In this document: in pieces, positions 32,761-44,372 of the stretch | Layout: each line of letters opens with the position of its first letter | Position numbering within the stretch: position 1 is the stretch's first letter | Assembly (NCBI GenBank): GCA_024516035.1 | Contig: CM044963.1 | Coordinates: 31,982,425-32,046,424, forward strand | Direction of reading: 5' to 3' | DNA length: 64,000 nucleotides | Origin: Bactericera cockerelli | Taxonomy: Eukaryota; Arthropoda; Insecta; Hemiptera; Triozidae | Program-made: the position numbers and the translations under genes | The notes under the pieces: model-generated | What the model was told of the DNA's origin: nothing | Database searches by the model: none | The model's input: only the letters and a program-made list of their open reading frames with translations

Positions 32761-32900
32761 ATGGAAGTATTATGTCACTTCTCGCCCATCAGAGGCATAC
32801 TACGGGATGGGCAGGCTACAACACAGACCACAAGCGTCTACAGTAGCTTCTGTTTCATGGCTACGAAATAAAAAAGCCTTTACCACATATATCTTAAAAA
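32757..32900 (+). repeat. SINE T5 body fragment at array end
   Basis: 'cacttctcgcccatcagagg' to 'ctgtttcatggctacgaaat'. A shorter copy of the same junction lies at 32397-32490, so the array unit once included this edge. Confidence 0.75.
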
Positions 32901-34010
32901 AAAACAATAGATACTAGACTTAGATCCACAGAGGCATTTCAAAAACGTCTAATCATTCCACCCCTTAATAATATTTTTTCAAAGAATGACATCCCATTGA
33001 GCAATTACGATATCATTCTTACTAAAAAATTGACATGGTTAGGGATTCGAAGCGCCAACCTCTAGGTCACGAGTCGACTGCCGCTGGGGGTCAGTAGAAA
33101 ATACAAATTATTAAGAAATGAACTTTCAGTTCAGCAAAGAAGTTGTGATACTGGATAATTTAATCTCCAAACTTTTTTGTTGTTGTTGAAGTAACCATCG
33201 GTTATGTAACCATCGATGCGCGTGTGGCTCTATACCTGGCTACTAACACACTTATTTCTTGTTCCAAATCAGTGCTCTTTCCGCGGAACAGTCAATAATT
33301 TGCCCGAAAGTCAAAATTATTAGTAAAAGAGTGTCAAATTAACGTGGAAATCACTCCAAAAACCACCAAAAGTCGGAAAATAACCAATCATTCTTGAGTT
33401 CAAGTGAATGTTACAATTCAAGCCCATGGATCAATTTTTTGTTTCGTTTTCAAATTTAGAGTGTAGGTCGTGGAATGATTTTTGTGAAAATTGTGTTAAA
33501 AAATAAAATAATAATATCAAATTTAACATTACAAAAAAAATTGTTTGCTTATATTTTCATTAAGAGTAGTGAAGTGTTGGAAATTGTGAATACTTAAGTG
33601 TCTGAAGTGTTTACCTTCACCAAATTGTCAAAGTTACTGATTGGATTACACATACCTGCCTAATTAATAACCTGGATTGGATTTTTTTTATGGTTTACAA
33701 AAAAATTAATGTTTTATTTTTTATGTATAAAAAACTTCTCCTAGGACGGTCCCCTTATTTGGAAGGGAACCGAGTATGCAAGAAGCATTCCCTCTTTGAA
33801 TGGCTTGACCAATTTTTTGGCAAAGAAAATGATTGGAACGGGGATCACCCGTAATTCCAATCCATTTCTTTCCCAAATGGTCTCACCATTTCTTAGATTC
33901 GACGCTCCAAGCCCCCATGGTTTCCAGAGCATACCATGGATAGTCATTTGGATTACCTACACCACATATTCATAGTACTCATGAGGTAAGCTTTCTTGGT
34001 TTGTTTCTGG
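32901..34010. other. Apparently low-copy DNA, no gene recognised
   Basis: 33741-33950 is less AT-rich and open on both strands (minus-strand frame of 68 codons starting MTIHGMLWKPWGLG), but I recognise no family. 33041-33085 looks like a degraded antisense tRNA head ('gggattcgaagcgccaacct'). Confidence 0.35.
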
Positions 34011-34019
34011 GTGTTATTA

Positions 34020-34205
34020 TAATTATTTAATTTATTAATAGGACATGATATATGTGCATACAAGTAACTATAAAATTAAAATACAAAACAAGAAAAGAAA
34101 CAATAATAAAAAGAAAAGATAAACAACATACAATAAAAATATATGCAGAGGTTCTAACTAAAGGGCGAGGTTATTGCCTATGGCAATCTCTTCTATCCAA
34201 CCCTT
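34020..34205 (-). repeat. Retroposon 3' module, reverse strand
   Basis: 'cgaggttattgcctatggca' with 'ttctatccaaccc' and the AT-rich tail ending 'ttattaataggacatg'. Confidence 0.6.
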
Positions 34206-34491
34206 CGACCCAGGTTTCGTAGGCGATCACAGACCCTATACCCTGGGACTAGACCCTATACCATGGACCCTAGTTCATACATCTAGATATAGACAATTTT
34301 CAGCACTCCGTTGAGACCGCTAACATCTTATAACATGGTTAGATTATCTATGAGGTACCAAGGTTAGGCCCAGAGTCATCGTTGTGACCACCTACTTAGG
34401 TATTATTTTGTAGCTATGTATCAACAGTCGGTTAAATAATTAATCAATAAAAACATAAAAATACTTTTTTTTGATTTAGATTTAAAAAAAA

Positions 34492-34665
34492 GGTATTTGT
34501 GCCCTGGAATCGCTTTCACATTACTTCAGGGCACTTTACCTGTACATTCATGCCAATGCACGAAAAAACTCGGATAGAATTTTCCGCTCCGGTCAGGATT
34601 CGAACCCGCAACCTCCGGGTCAGCAACCAATGCTCTTAACCGCTGAGCCACGGAGGTGGGCAAAT
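34492..34665 (-). repeat. tRNA-derived SINE, family T3
   Basis: The antisense body 'gccctggaatcgctttcaca', B box 'aggattcgaacccgcaacct' and A-box side 'taaccgctgagccacggag' are all present. Confidence 0.75.
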
Positions 34666-35184
34666 AGTAATACCTGATTAAAAAAAGGTGTTACTTACCT
34701 GGCGATCTTATCGTTGTGCACAACACCTGACAAGACTGAAGCACTCACTAATGTTTTCAACAGACTTACATTATACCTAACAGTTAGAGTTCATGCAATG
34801 ATTTATTTTCTTGACGTAATATAGCCACTTAACAATGTAACATAAACTAAAAGTCAATCACTTCTAAACACCTCACAAGCAACAACAACAACAAAAAAAA
34901 ACACTTAAAGTTAAATAATAAAATTAACCTAAACTCTATAAAAAGACTAGATTAACGAAATATTCAGAATGTAAAAGTGTGAATACGACCGTATTGTTGA
35001 AAGCGACGTTAAAACCAAATTAACAAACCTGGACCAGCTAATTGAAAACTTAACTCAGGGAACTTTGAATGAATTATAGATCAAACACCTCGGCCGAGGT
35101 GTGAAGAACGCCTATACAAAGAAAAGACATTATGGGTACAACGAACTTTATAATGACATTGTAAGAATCTCAATAAATCCTCTT
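34666..35184. other. No gene recognised
   Basis: AT-rich. 34996-35030 carries an S5-like 3' end ('ttgaaagcgacgttaaaacc'). Confidence 0.4.
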
Positions 35185-35415
35185 TATTTCTTTTTTTCTT
35201 TGAGTTTAGCGTCACTTTAAACTGCATGGTCATTAGTAGGGGGGTGTTACCCTCCATTCGCAGGAAACTAAGAAACATGCTGCCCACATTAAAATGAATT
35301 TATTATTATTGTACCTCACCCAGCCTGAGTTCGGCCGGGATGCCAGAGCATCACGAAGTCTTCACCTCGCTGGACGTTGCTTAACTTCGGTGATCCTACG
35401 AGAACCAGTGTATCA
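35185..35415 (-). repeat. S5 SINE, full-length, degraded
   Basis: Antisense S5 3' end ('agcgtcactttaaactgc') through 'ccctccattcgcaggaaact' and 'cagcctgagttcggccggg' to the 5S part 'acgttgcttaacttcggtga'. About 25 bp of AT-rich sequence is inserted at 35293. Confidence 0.7.
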
Positions 35416-36560
35416 GACGTGCTATCAACACTGGCTCAATAAATCTTCGGATAAGTCCCCATCACCACCATCCTGGATAAAATTTTATTTAATTTTATCG
35501 AATATATTTTGTGTGTTATTGAATTTTGTTTATATACTAACTAACAACTTAATTTTTATATAACTTTGATTTTTTTCTCCTCTTTTTTGATATTGTTATG
35601 TTTATGTAGGTACCTATTCATTATACAAAAAACTTTCTATGATAATATTTTTGTATGTTTGTTTGAATATCACAATGTTTGTTTATGAAATGTTTGAATA
35701 TCACCAATAAAAAGACCATGCAGTTGAAAGTGACGTTAAAAAAAAGGAGTAAGGTTTTTGAAAAAAAAAAAACTTCTTTACTACCAAAGTTTCTTAATTT
35801 TCTTTACTACCACTAAACTACCTAATTTTTTTTACTACCACTAAACTGGGGTTACGTGGCAGAGAATGCCTAAGGCATTAATTTCGCCCCGGATTACAAA
35901 ACAATTGTAATTAAAAAGTAATATCGTTCTTTATTTATTTATTTTTATTTTTTGTACATAATTCTAAGTTTTTTTTATTATTCAAATTTGTTGTTGTTGA
36001 TTGTTTTGTAAAAATATAAAGTGTAAATTAATAAACGGTTAGTCACTCACACCGCTGACTTGCTAATCACTCCGGTGTATAAGAGACAAAATAACGGTAG
36101 ACGAAAACAACACTGATGAGTTGATCAACTCGATGGGAAAACAATTAAACTCGGTAGGTATGGCTCACATTACTGATAAGAGTTTTGTGATAACGGGGTT
36201 GCTGATAGTGATAATGGCGGCACAGATGTTGGTAGAAGGTAAATAATGAGGTACTTGAGATACTAATGTATGATAGTGTGTACATTTGTACATTAATGTA
36301 CAATTGTACAGCTATTCACCGAGGTACTTAACGCAGTGGTTCCTAAAGTGTAATGCTAAACACGTGCAGTACCGTGGGAAAAAAGTGGTTCTCAAAAAAA
36401 GCGATTCTGGTACTTTGTGTGTCTGTTAGTGTGTCCGTTGGTGTGTGTGTGTCTGTTGGTGTGTTTGTGTGTGTCCATTGGTGAATGTGTGTGTCTGTTG
36501 GTGTCTTTGTGTGTGTCCGTTGGTATAGACCAGTCGGCACCACTGCTCTCAATCATGTAT
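35416..36560. other. AT-rich region with a GT-rich microsatellite
   Basis: 36415-36525 is a (GT)n-rich tract with 'gtgtgtctgttggtgtg' units. Long open frames there are repeat artefacts. No gene is seen. Confidence 0.5.
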
Positions 36561-36564
36561 TTAG

Positions 36565-36765
36565 GTTGGGTAGAAGAGATTGTCATAGTCAATAACCCCG
36601 CCCTTTAGTTAGGACATATGTTTATATATATTTTTCTATTCTTTTTCCTTTTATTGTATATATTGTTTCCATTTTTTAATTGTTATTAGTTATTATAATT
36701 CCTTGAACTGTACATAATGTCTTCATATCTAATAAAGTGTTTAATAATAATAATAATAATAGTAT
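36565..36765 (+). repeat. Retroposon 3' module with (AAT)n tail
   Basis: 'gagattgtcatagtcaataa' module, AT-rich stretch, then 'aataaagtgttt' and (AAT)n. A simple-repeat tail of this kind is typical of CR1/L2-like or dependent SINE 3' ends. Confidence 0.55.
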
Positions 36766-36942
36766 TTAATGTATTTTTAAGGAAAGTTTATCAATTCTTA
36801 TTCGTTTTCTTTCGTCTGGGGTTTCCACATCTCATTTCCTCGGGCCTCAATTCCATTAGGTACTGATTCCAAGAATTAGTCACATTTGTCTGTGAGAATT
36901 CTTTCATCCGACATTCTGAGTCTGGTATATCCAAACACCTTA

Positions 36943-37603
36943 TTTTTTTTATTATTTTTTTTTTTTAAGATATTTTTATTGATGTTTTTAACAACTGGGG
37001 CTTTTTACATCAAGATAATTATTCAAAATGAAAAATACATCGAGATAGATTAAACTTACTTAAATATAAAATTAACAAAGAATAACAAACAAATTGATGT
37101 AAGAGTAATGGAACAAGGGTGTAAAAGTTGAGGAAAAAAGAAAAGAAAAAGGAAAAAAAAGATAATTACAAACAAATAAAATAAAATATACAATGTGTCC
37201 AAAAAACCTAAGTACTCAATGTGTACTCTCATTATGTAAATAATAATGTTAAAAAAAAAATTATATCAAAGAAAACAATCCCGTATGATAGAGGTACCTC
37301 AAACATCTGTCAATTGACGCCCTATTGTCTCCTAGTATCAATTCCATTGAATTTTCTAGTCGATGCTTATTACGGAAGCTAACTAGCGCGGGGCAATGAA
37401 GCAACCAATGTTCTATTGTCAAGTTTGGATTATCACATAAGTGACAAGACGGAGGGATTTGCCTTTCTAATAGGTTTTTATGTGTTGCTAGGCAATGTCC
37501 AATTCTGAGTCGACATACGACAATCTCTTCTGCTCTTTTATCTCTTATGGATGATTTCCATTTCTTAGTGTTGGGTTTTATTATTTTAAGTTTCGTAACT
37601 TTG
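36943..37603 (-). mobile_element. 5'-truncated LINE copy with 10-bp TSD
   Basis: AAACACCTTA flanks both sides (36933-36942, 37604-37613). The low-coordinate end is T-rich, as for a minus-strand poly(A). Only the last part of the coding region and the 3' UTR remain. Confidence 0.8.
37261..37603 (-). CDS. LINE ORF2 C-terminal fragment, I/Ingi-type
   Basis: An open frame without its own ATG runs to the stop at 37261. It contains DKRAEEIVVCRLRIGHCLAT, then a zinc-finger-like CHLCDN...EHWLLHCPAL and NKHRLENSMELILGD. The 'RLRIGH..THK.LL......P.C..C......EH.L..CP' pattern is known from the end of arthropod I/Nimb/Ingi- and Jockey-like LINEs, after an RNase H-like segment. The piece is a dead, 5'-truncated insertion. 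The clade is uncertain. Confidence 0.65.
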
Positions 37604-37613
37604 AAACACCTTA

Positions 37614-38084
37614 ATTAAAAATGTAGATCTTTCATTTGTTTACATCATTAGTAGCTTTATTGGTCATAAAGTATCTGTGACATTCTTATAATCTTCTGTA
37701 ATTTGATCCATGTTCTACGTGTTAGGCTGGGAATTCTTATATCTCAGCTGTTCTGTCTTGAGGCGAGACTCTAAAGAGGTTATTGAAATCATGTTCTTCT
37801 AGTCTCGCGGTCTTGGTCCTATAGTGTTCCAATCTCAGTAGTTTTGTCTCATTCGATAGGTCTTTCAGAGGTTGTTCAAATGATGGTGATCCCACTCTAC
37901 ATTTATATGGATTTATCTTTTTTGTTAATTTGTCTTACAGATTCCAGTGAATAAATGAGTCTTTGAAATGTTGTTTGTTTTAGTTTATATTGCTTTAAGT
38001 GTTTTGTATCGTAGGTTTCTCCATTTTTTTTTTTTTTGTGGGTATCATACATTACAAAGAGTCACCACTTTTCTGAATCCTCTA
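37614..38084. other. No gene recognised
   Basis: Apparently low-copy DNA around the LINE target. One minus-strand stretch near 37930-38010 is open, without a known motif. Confidence 0.35.
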
Positions 38085-38300
38085 GCGTCGGTCTAGTATT
38101 CCAGAGGTTGCGGGTTCGAAACCCAGCCGGAACATGATAAGTTAACCTCCTATTTGGGATTTCGACCACTCAATAATACGTTAGGGACTGACTGACCGAC
38201 CTCTTGAGTAGCTTGATTTTCAAGTCTCAGGTTAACCAAAAATTTAGTAAAGCTAGTTTGAATAATTGTGATAAACACAAATAAATAACTTAAGATACTA
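38085..38300 (+). repeat. SINE T1 followed by SINE T4 fragment
   Basis: The T1 B-box half 'gcgggttcgaaacccagccg' and body to 'caataatacgtta' come first, then T4 text 'gacctcttgagtagcttgat' and 'gtttgaataattgtgat'. Confidence 0.65.
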
Positions 38301-38863
38301 CTTGTTCATTCAATAACGCAGACAAATATTAATGATCTGCATGTACAGTGGTTTTCAACCAATTCCAGTGTTGGTTTGAATCAGACCATCGGCTTTTTTA
38401 TGGGTTCACTGCGGGACTAATGGGATTCATTAGTCCTTATTACTTATTCCTAATATGTACATTTAACGTTTAATTTTATTTATTTTTTAAATACTTTTTG
38501 ATATTGATTCTTTTATATTGTATTTTTGATAGGTTAAGTCAGGGTCTTAATTGTAAAATGGGTAGCTCCCGTTAATTTACGAGATAAATTGGGCAGATGG
38601 GCAGTATACAAAGGCGGTATTATTATCATGTTGATACGAGGCAATTTCACTGGACCAGTTTTACATCTCCCTGCGTCACTCCCATTCTGGCACGAGTAGA
38701 AATGGAAAGTGGTTAACTGGTCACACAAGAAAATCCAAGTTATAACTGATCACAATAAGAAAGTCAACCTTCCTTAACTCTTGATGCCTTGAACACAGTC
38801 ATGTGTACATTACTCATTAACTTATGCACAATTGTACAGTTTTAATGTATATTGCTTACAATT
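38301..38863. other. No gene recognised
   Basis: AT-rich DNA ending at the target site of the S5 SINE. Confidence 0.35.
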
Positions 38864-39023
38864 TTTTTTTTTTTTTTTTTTTTTAAGTGGGGTTTAACGT
38901 CGCTTTCAACTGCCATGGTCATATCACGACGGGGGTTTTACCCTCCATTCGCAGGAAACTCACAAACCTGCTACTCACATTGACCTCACCCAGCCTGAGT
39001 GGGGCCGGGAAAAGCCAGCGTCA
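38864..39023 (-). mobile_element. S5 SINE, 5'-truncated, young, 11-bp TSD
   Basis: Starts with poly(T) and contains the S5 3' body essentially as in the copies at 14998 and 56634, cut in the last bases of the 5S part ('gacgctggc' remains). TGCTTACAATT flanks both sides (38853-38863, 39024-39034). Confidence 0.85.
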
Positions 39024-39055
39024 TGCTTACAATTGTGAAGTATATAAATCTTATA

Positions 39056-39205
39056 TAATAATAACACTCTTTAGTGGAAGGCAACCACCAGGCGAGGTTA
39101 ATGCTCAAAGCATTTTCTACGCACCTATCCCTCAGAGTCTTATTATTATGTGTTCACGACCTCAAATGAATGCAGAAAAATTTGTGCACTGGGTGTTACT
39201 AGGTT
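39056..39205 (-). repeat. SINE T2, reverse strand
   Basis: 'ataacactctttagtggaag' and 'aatgctcaaagcattttcta' are the antisense T2 3' end; the body follows to 'gtgcactgggtg'. Confidence 0.7.
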
Positions 39206-39224
39206 TTTTTTTTAATAGTCGAGT

Positions 39225-39640
39225 GATGTAGTGCATGAGTCTTGCTCGCCCCGTGACCTGGGTTCGAATCCCATTTGGGTAGACACTATGGGTCGTACTA
39301 TGAAACAGTATTAAATTATCTAGGATTTGTTAATCCAAGCCACTATCAGTTAACAGCTGATATAATTATTTTAATTAGAAATTGTATTAATTATTAAAAA
39401 TGAGACTCTGAGGGTTAGGTGGTAGAAAATGTTTTGAGCATTAACCTCACATGGTGGTTCCGCAAAAGAGTGTTATTATTTTCGCGAAATGACGGACTTC
39501 AGTACCTTGATCGATAAGGCGGTGATGGACTTGTAACCTGGAGGTCGGTTTCAGCGTAGATTTAAAAGCGAGTTTGAGTAGTTGTGATATCACGAAAGTG
39601 ATTAATACAAATACGATAACTATAGCTGTAATTTTCGCGA
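39225..39640 (+). repeat. tRNA-like head, T2 tail and SINE T4
   Basis: 39230-39285 has 'gacctgggttcgaatcccat'. 39400-39478 is the T2 3' end. 39490-39640 is T4 ('tgatcgataaggcggtgatg', then 'gagtagttgtgatatcacga'). Confidence 0.6.
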
Positions 39641-40130
39641 AATGTCTATGATTAAAACTATTCACGAGAAAGTCATTCGTCCATAATAATTGGCAGAGCA
39701 AATTTAACTATGATTAGAGCGCGTCATTTTACACTAACAAAGTGATCAATCTTGATTATTTATACATGCATGACTGGGCTATTAATATGTATATTATTAT
39801 AGTACAGGAAACTTTGGTACTTCGGCCAAACACTTGTGCATACATGTCATACAAACACATGTCATACATAGATCTTGACATTATTTGAGATGAGGCACTC
39901 TGATTACTTATAATTTGACATGCAGCCAAGTCGGGTTAAGAGAATAGGTAATTCTATCAGGTGCAAACTGTTATAAATATCGAATTAGTTACAGGTATAC
40001 GTTTATCAACTGTTTAATTAGTTGATTTTATTTAATCAACACTTAATTTTAGTCAATAGTTATCGGTTAACTTACAATGTCTTTCAAAAGTATACAAAAG
40101 TGAAGTATTAAACAAGAACACTATAAGTTG
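39641..40130. other. No gene recognised
   Basis: AT-rich sequence without repeat or coding signal that I recognise. Confidence 0.35.
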
Positions 40131-40169
40131 GCGATCTCTTCCACCCAAACCCTTTTTTTTTAAGAAAAA

Positions 40170-40400
40170 AATAATAAAGTGTAGGGTGGAAGAGATTGCC
40201 ACAGGCAATAACCCCCCTTTGGTTAGAACACTAGTATCATTTTCTTCTTTATTTATTATTTTTATTTAAGGGTTGGGTGGAAGAGATTGTCACAGGCAAT
40301 AATCCCGCACTTTAGTTAGGACACTAGTATCATTTTCTTCTTTATAAATTTTTCATACTTTTTTATCTTTTATTTACTTTTTCTTAATTCCATACTGTAA
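40170..40400 (+). repeat. Two tandem retroposon 3' modules
   Basis: 'gtggaagagattgccacagg' (40186) and 'gtggaagagattgtcacagg' (40277) are each followed by 'acactagtatcattttcttc'. This is a local duplication of about 90 bp. Confidence 0.7.
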
Positions 40401-40809
40401 ATATTGAGTCCTCATAATAAAGCAGTGGTACAGAAGAAGAAACAGTCGTGTCGGTGCAACATGCGATCGCATTTCGCATCGGAATGATAAACGCATTCTG
40501 GCACGAAATATCGAAAATCGATTCCAATTTTATTACATTTCCGTTTATAAAAAAATAATATGCCAGTAAGGGACACACAACTTCCTCCTATATTATTATT
40601 AAACATGTTGTATTTTTATACATCTAATTATTAAACATCTAATAAAACATATATTATTAAATATCTAATACAACTTCTCACTTTTCTGTTTATACTAATA
40701 TACTGCTGTTGATACATAGATATTGAAATGAATAAAACAAAACTTGATCAAGGGCGGTGCTAATGCCAATGGCATTCTCTTTCAATATATTAATGACTTG
40801 GGGTAAAAT

Positions 40810-40970
40810 TATTAGACAGGATTATATTTAATCTGGATGGACATTATCCCTAGACGCGCTATCTAGTGGGAATTTCAAACACAGTGTAGTCACATAGTCA
40901 GCTGAATAACATAGTCAGCTGAATAGCTGATAGTGTCCACTTAGATTAAATCCTGTTGCATAGTTCGGCC
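40810..40970. mobile_element. Short MITE-like palindrome
   Basis: 'acaggattatatttaatctg' at the left faces 'cttagattaaatcctgt' at the right, with 'ggacattatcc' and 'gatagtgtcc' also paired. A related sequence is at 63290-63420. The ends are approximate. Confidence 0.5.
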
Positions 40971-40984
40971 CTTAATAAAGAGAT

Positions 40985-41245
40985 CCGATCTCAGTAGCTT
41001 GATACGATAAGGCGGCGGACTTGTAACCTGGAAGTCGGTGGGTCGAGTCCCAAGTCCAGTATAAATTTAGCGGCGTAAGTTAAAAAAAATTGGCTGGGGG
41101 ACTATAAACAGGGAGTAGACCAGCATTGGCTTGGTTCTGGGGGCCCTTGTCAATTACTAGTCTCCTTGTAAAGACAGTGGTAGAAGTGCTGGGTCATTCC
41201 TCAACTGTCTAGCTACCATCATTCACGATGACGCCACCCTATGAT
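40985..41245 (+). repeat. SINE T4 head followed by the 'ctataaacaggg' dispersed repeat
   Basis: 'cggcggacttgtaacctgga' with B-box side 'gggtcgagtcccaag', then 'ggactataaacagggagtag' to 'cattcacgatgacgccaccc'. Confidence 0.65.
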
Positions 41246-41544
41246 GGTACGAGTTAGCACGTTCGCCCCGTAACATTTAAAAGATCGGAAGTAAAACAAC
41301 GTCAGCAAATCTGATTATATCGGTGCGGTACCTGGATTCGCAACCGATTAGAACACCTGTAAATCATATTTATTTTTCTCTTTCTTTAATGTTTAGTTCC
41401 TGTAGTCAATCCATGCAGGTGCCAAGTACGAAATTAAAAGTCTATTGTTGTCCGATTCTATATCCAGCATACTCGCGCGTGGTGAGACTCTGGTCAAGGA
41501 TATACACTCACAGGGCCTTACCTTTTCTGTGGGTTTAACGTCAC

Positions 41545-42240
41545 TCTCAATAATAATAACACTCCTTATTGGAAGTTAACCACCAGGCTAGGTTAATGCT
41601 TAAATGGTGTTCTTGGGGGATAGTTAAACTCTTTAGTGGAAGTTAACCACCAAGGCGAGGTTAATGCTTAAAGCATTTGCTACCACAGAACGCGCAGAGA
41701 TTTTTTGTAATGTGGTCATATAGTTAAATATAAAACGCAATCAAAATGCTATCCACAAATTCCATACATCATTCAAAAATAAAATAATCATAGGGTGGCG
41801 TCATCGTAAACGATGGTAGCCAGACAGTGGAGGAATAAATTAGGACTTCTAACACAGTCTTTACAAGGAGGCTAATCTACTCCCTGGTCTACTCCCTGTT
41901 TATATTCCCCCAGCCAGACTGCTGGTTTATTGCCTGTTTATAGTCCCCCAGCCAGACTGCTGGTCTACAAACAACTGATAACAAATTTTGTGTCGGCGGG
42001 ATCAAACCCGGGACCTTCCGTATGGCAAGCGAGTATCTCATTTAACTCAAATTTACTAATATGTACTCTTATAGGTTAAAAAAAAAATATATCATAATTG
42101 TGTTCATCAGTTTCGTGATGTCACAACTACTCAAGCTCGGTTTACTAAATCTATGCTGAAACCGGGACTTGAACCACCGCCCTCCAGGTTACATGTCAGA
42201 CGCCTTATTGATCAAGCTATTGAGGTCCGTGTAATCTAAT
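41545..42240 (-). repeat. Reverse-strand repeat cluster: T2, dispersed repeat, T5 head, T4
   Basis: 41545-41720 holds two antisense T2 3' ends. 41785-41965 is the dispersed repeat ('ggtggcgtcatcgtaaacg'). 41985-42035 is the T5 head ('gatcaaacccgggaccttcc'). 42085-42240 is T4 ('gggacttgaaccaccgccct'). Confidence 0.6.
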
Positions 42241-42331
42241 AGCTACTCTAATTAGTATCTACCTATAAGATATATGTATATTTGTATATAAATAGGACAT
42301 TTACTACCTAATCTAACAATTTTGCGCCAGC

Positions 42332-44372
42332 GCCGATGGCGAGTTGAATGCACCGGTTCTCGTGGGATCACCGAGATTTAACAACGTTCAGCGAGGTCAA
42401 GACTTCTTGATGCTGTCATTTTAGCCCAACCCAGGCTGGGTAAGGTGAATGTGGGTAGCAATATTGTGAGTTTCCTCTATACAGGGTGTCCCGTATACAG
42501 ATGCAAATATTTTGAGGGTAGGTTCAGCCCACCGTGGACTATCATATGAGCGAAACTTGCAGTGGGGCATTTTGCTTCGTTAAAGAGTTATGGCCAAATC
42601 CCTGTTTTTCCCACAGGTCTAGAGGTCACTTGGATCGATGCACGTTTTTAAAGAAATGATAGCCAGTAAGTAATTTTTAACTTTATCTATGGATAGTCAT
42701 GCATATTTCCCTTCAAATGCAGTTTATTGCATAAAAAAATATTGAAAGACCAGAGAGATATTTAATCATAAATTCAATACTTTTCTAAAATTTGATTTTT
42801 CCCTTTTTCCCCTTCTTGAATTTAAAGTACTTTTACAATTGCAATTCTGCGTATCACTAGTTCACAAAATACCTTATTATGTTTAGTTTTAGAAAAAAGA
42901 AAACTCATTTATTTCACTTTAAAGATCATGGAACGCAGTACACGCGAAGCTCGAAAAACACTTCTGAATCATGATGGAAAATTCAAAGTTGGCTTAATTT
43001 TAACAGAGTTGGCGCGTAATTTGAGGTATAAATACACTGCTCTGGGATGTTTAACAGAGGGAAATTGATCATTCACAGGATCGGTCGGTGTGAACTTTTA
43101 TGTGAATGGGTTACGGGGTCACAGAGTTATCATGAGGAAAAATGAGAGAGGCTGCAACGAAAGCAGCAACCAGTGGTATAATTATGGACAAAGAATACAC
43201 ATGGAGAAAGACTCTGCGCTAACCACAAATTTTTTATTTTATTATTAGAAGGAAAATTAAAAATATCATTTTTGTGTTTATCACTATCATGATATCAAAA
43301 ACATAACAAATAGTGCCGAAAATTAACCTTGGGTAAAACTCGAACATCCAACCTTAAGGTTACTATTATTATTAATACTTTATTTTTATTTTATAAACAA
43401 TTGGACCAAGCTTTATTTACATTTTTTTTACAATGAACATGGTAACAATTTGTGAAATAAATATAAACAAAGACTGATCAAGGGTGGTGATACATGTTTG
43501 TAGTTTATTGATAAACTACAAACATGATACATTCTGCAACACAGGACATGAAATGAAAAGAACCCAAAAGAATATGTAGCGAACCAAGGGCGAGGTTTAA
43601 AGCTTGTGGCTTTCTCTTCCACCGAACAAATTGATCACCTTGTTATTTTAACTATTAGATTTGATTGATAATAGTTGGTTAATAGAACTAATTGTACTCA
43701 GAAAATTTTCATTTATTACTTGTAGTTGGCACAAAAATAGTCACACAGACCGCTTCAGGCATCGAGTGTTCTTCAAAATGCAATAGCGCCAGATTCAAAA
43801 TTTGAAAGATGTGTTTCTCTCCTTCTGGTGCCGTTTGATAAGGCGTATCTCATTCGTTCCTTCACGCGTCTGAAAGAACTTTGTATTTATTGAAACAAAA
43901 TAGCAAAGGGTATTTTTTTACCTAGTGATACGTAGAATTGCAATTGTAGAAGTACTCACGAAAGGGAAAACAGTGAAAAATTGAATTTTAGAAAATATTG
44001 AACTTATGATTAAATATCTCCTCTGGTCTTTCAATATTTTTTCATGCAACCAACTGCATTTCAAGGGAAATATGCATGACTATCCAGTATCCATACATGA
44101 AGTCAAAAATTACTTACTGGCTACCATTTCTTTAAAAACGTGCATCGATCTAAGTGACCTCTAGACCTGTGGGAAAAACAGGGATTTGGCCATAACTCTT
44201 TAACGAAGCAAAATGCCCCACTGCAAGTTTCGCTCATATGATAGTCCACGGTGGGCTGAACCTACCCTCAAAATATTTGCATCTGTATACGGGACACCCT
44301 GTATAGAGGGTAACACCCCCATCGTGAAATGACCATGTAATTAAAGCGACCCATGTTTAAAAAAAAAAATCT
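42332..44372 (+). repeat. S5 SINE split by a TA-flanked DNA element
   Basis: The 5S part and first half of the body lie at 42332-42479. The second half ('gagggtaacacccccatcgt' to 'gcgacccatgttt') resumes at 44304. The insertion between them is 42482-44301. Confidence 0.8.
42482..44301. mobile_element. DNA element with about 400-bp TIRs, ends CAGGGTGTCCC
   Basis: 42482-42890 and about 43890-44301 are close reverse complements. The ends CAGGGTGTCCCGTATA / TATACGGGACACCCTG are flanked by TA (TATA on both sides). This layout parallels the mariner-like element at 26816. A frame opening MERSTREARKTLLNHDGKFK at 42928 is soon interrupted and not recognised. SINE T4 (43255-43370, -), the 3' module (43440-43625, -) and a perfect hairpin (TTTGTAGTTTAT/ATAAACTACAAA, near 43490-43525) sit inside. 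Probably a Tc1/mariner relative, internally deleted. Confidence 0.7.

Noticed and set aside
36343..36608. Threonine/histidine-rich frames near the GT tract
   Set aside because: Microsatellite translation, no conserved features.
42928..43230. Transposase N-terminus starting MERSTREARK
   Set aside because: The frame closes after about 47 codons and shows no recognisable DNA-binding motif; too weak to call.
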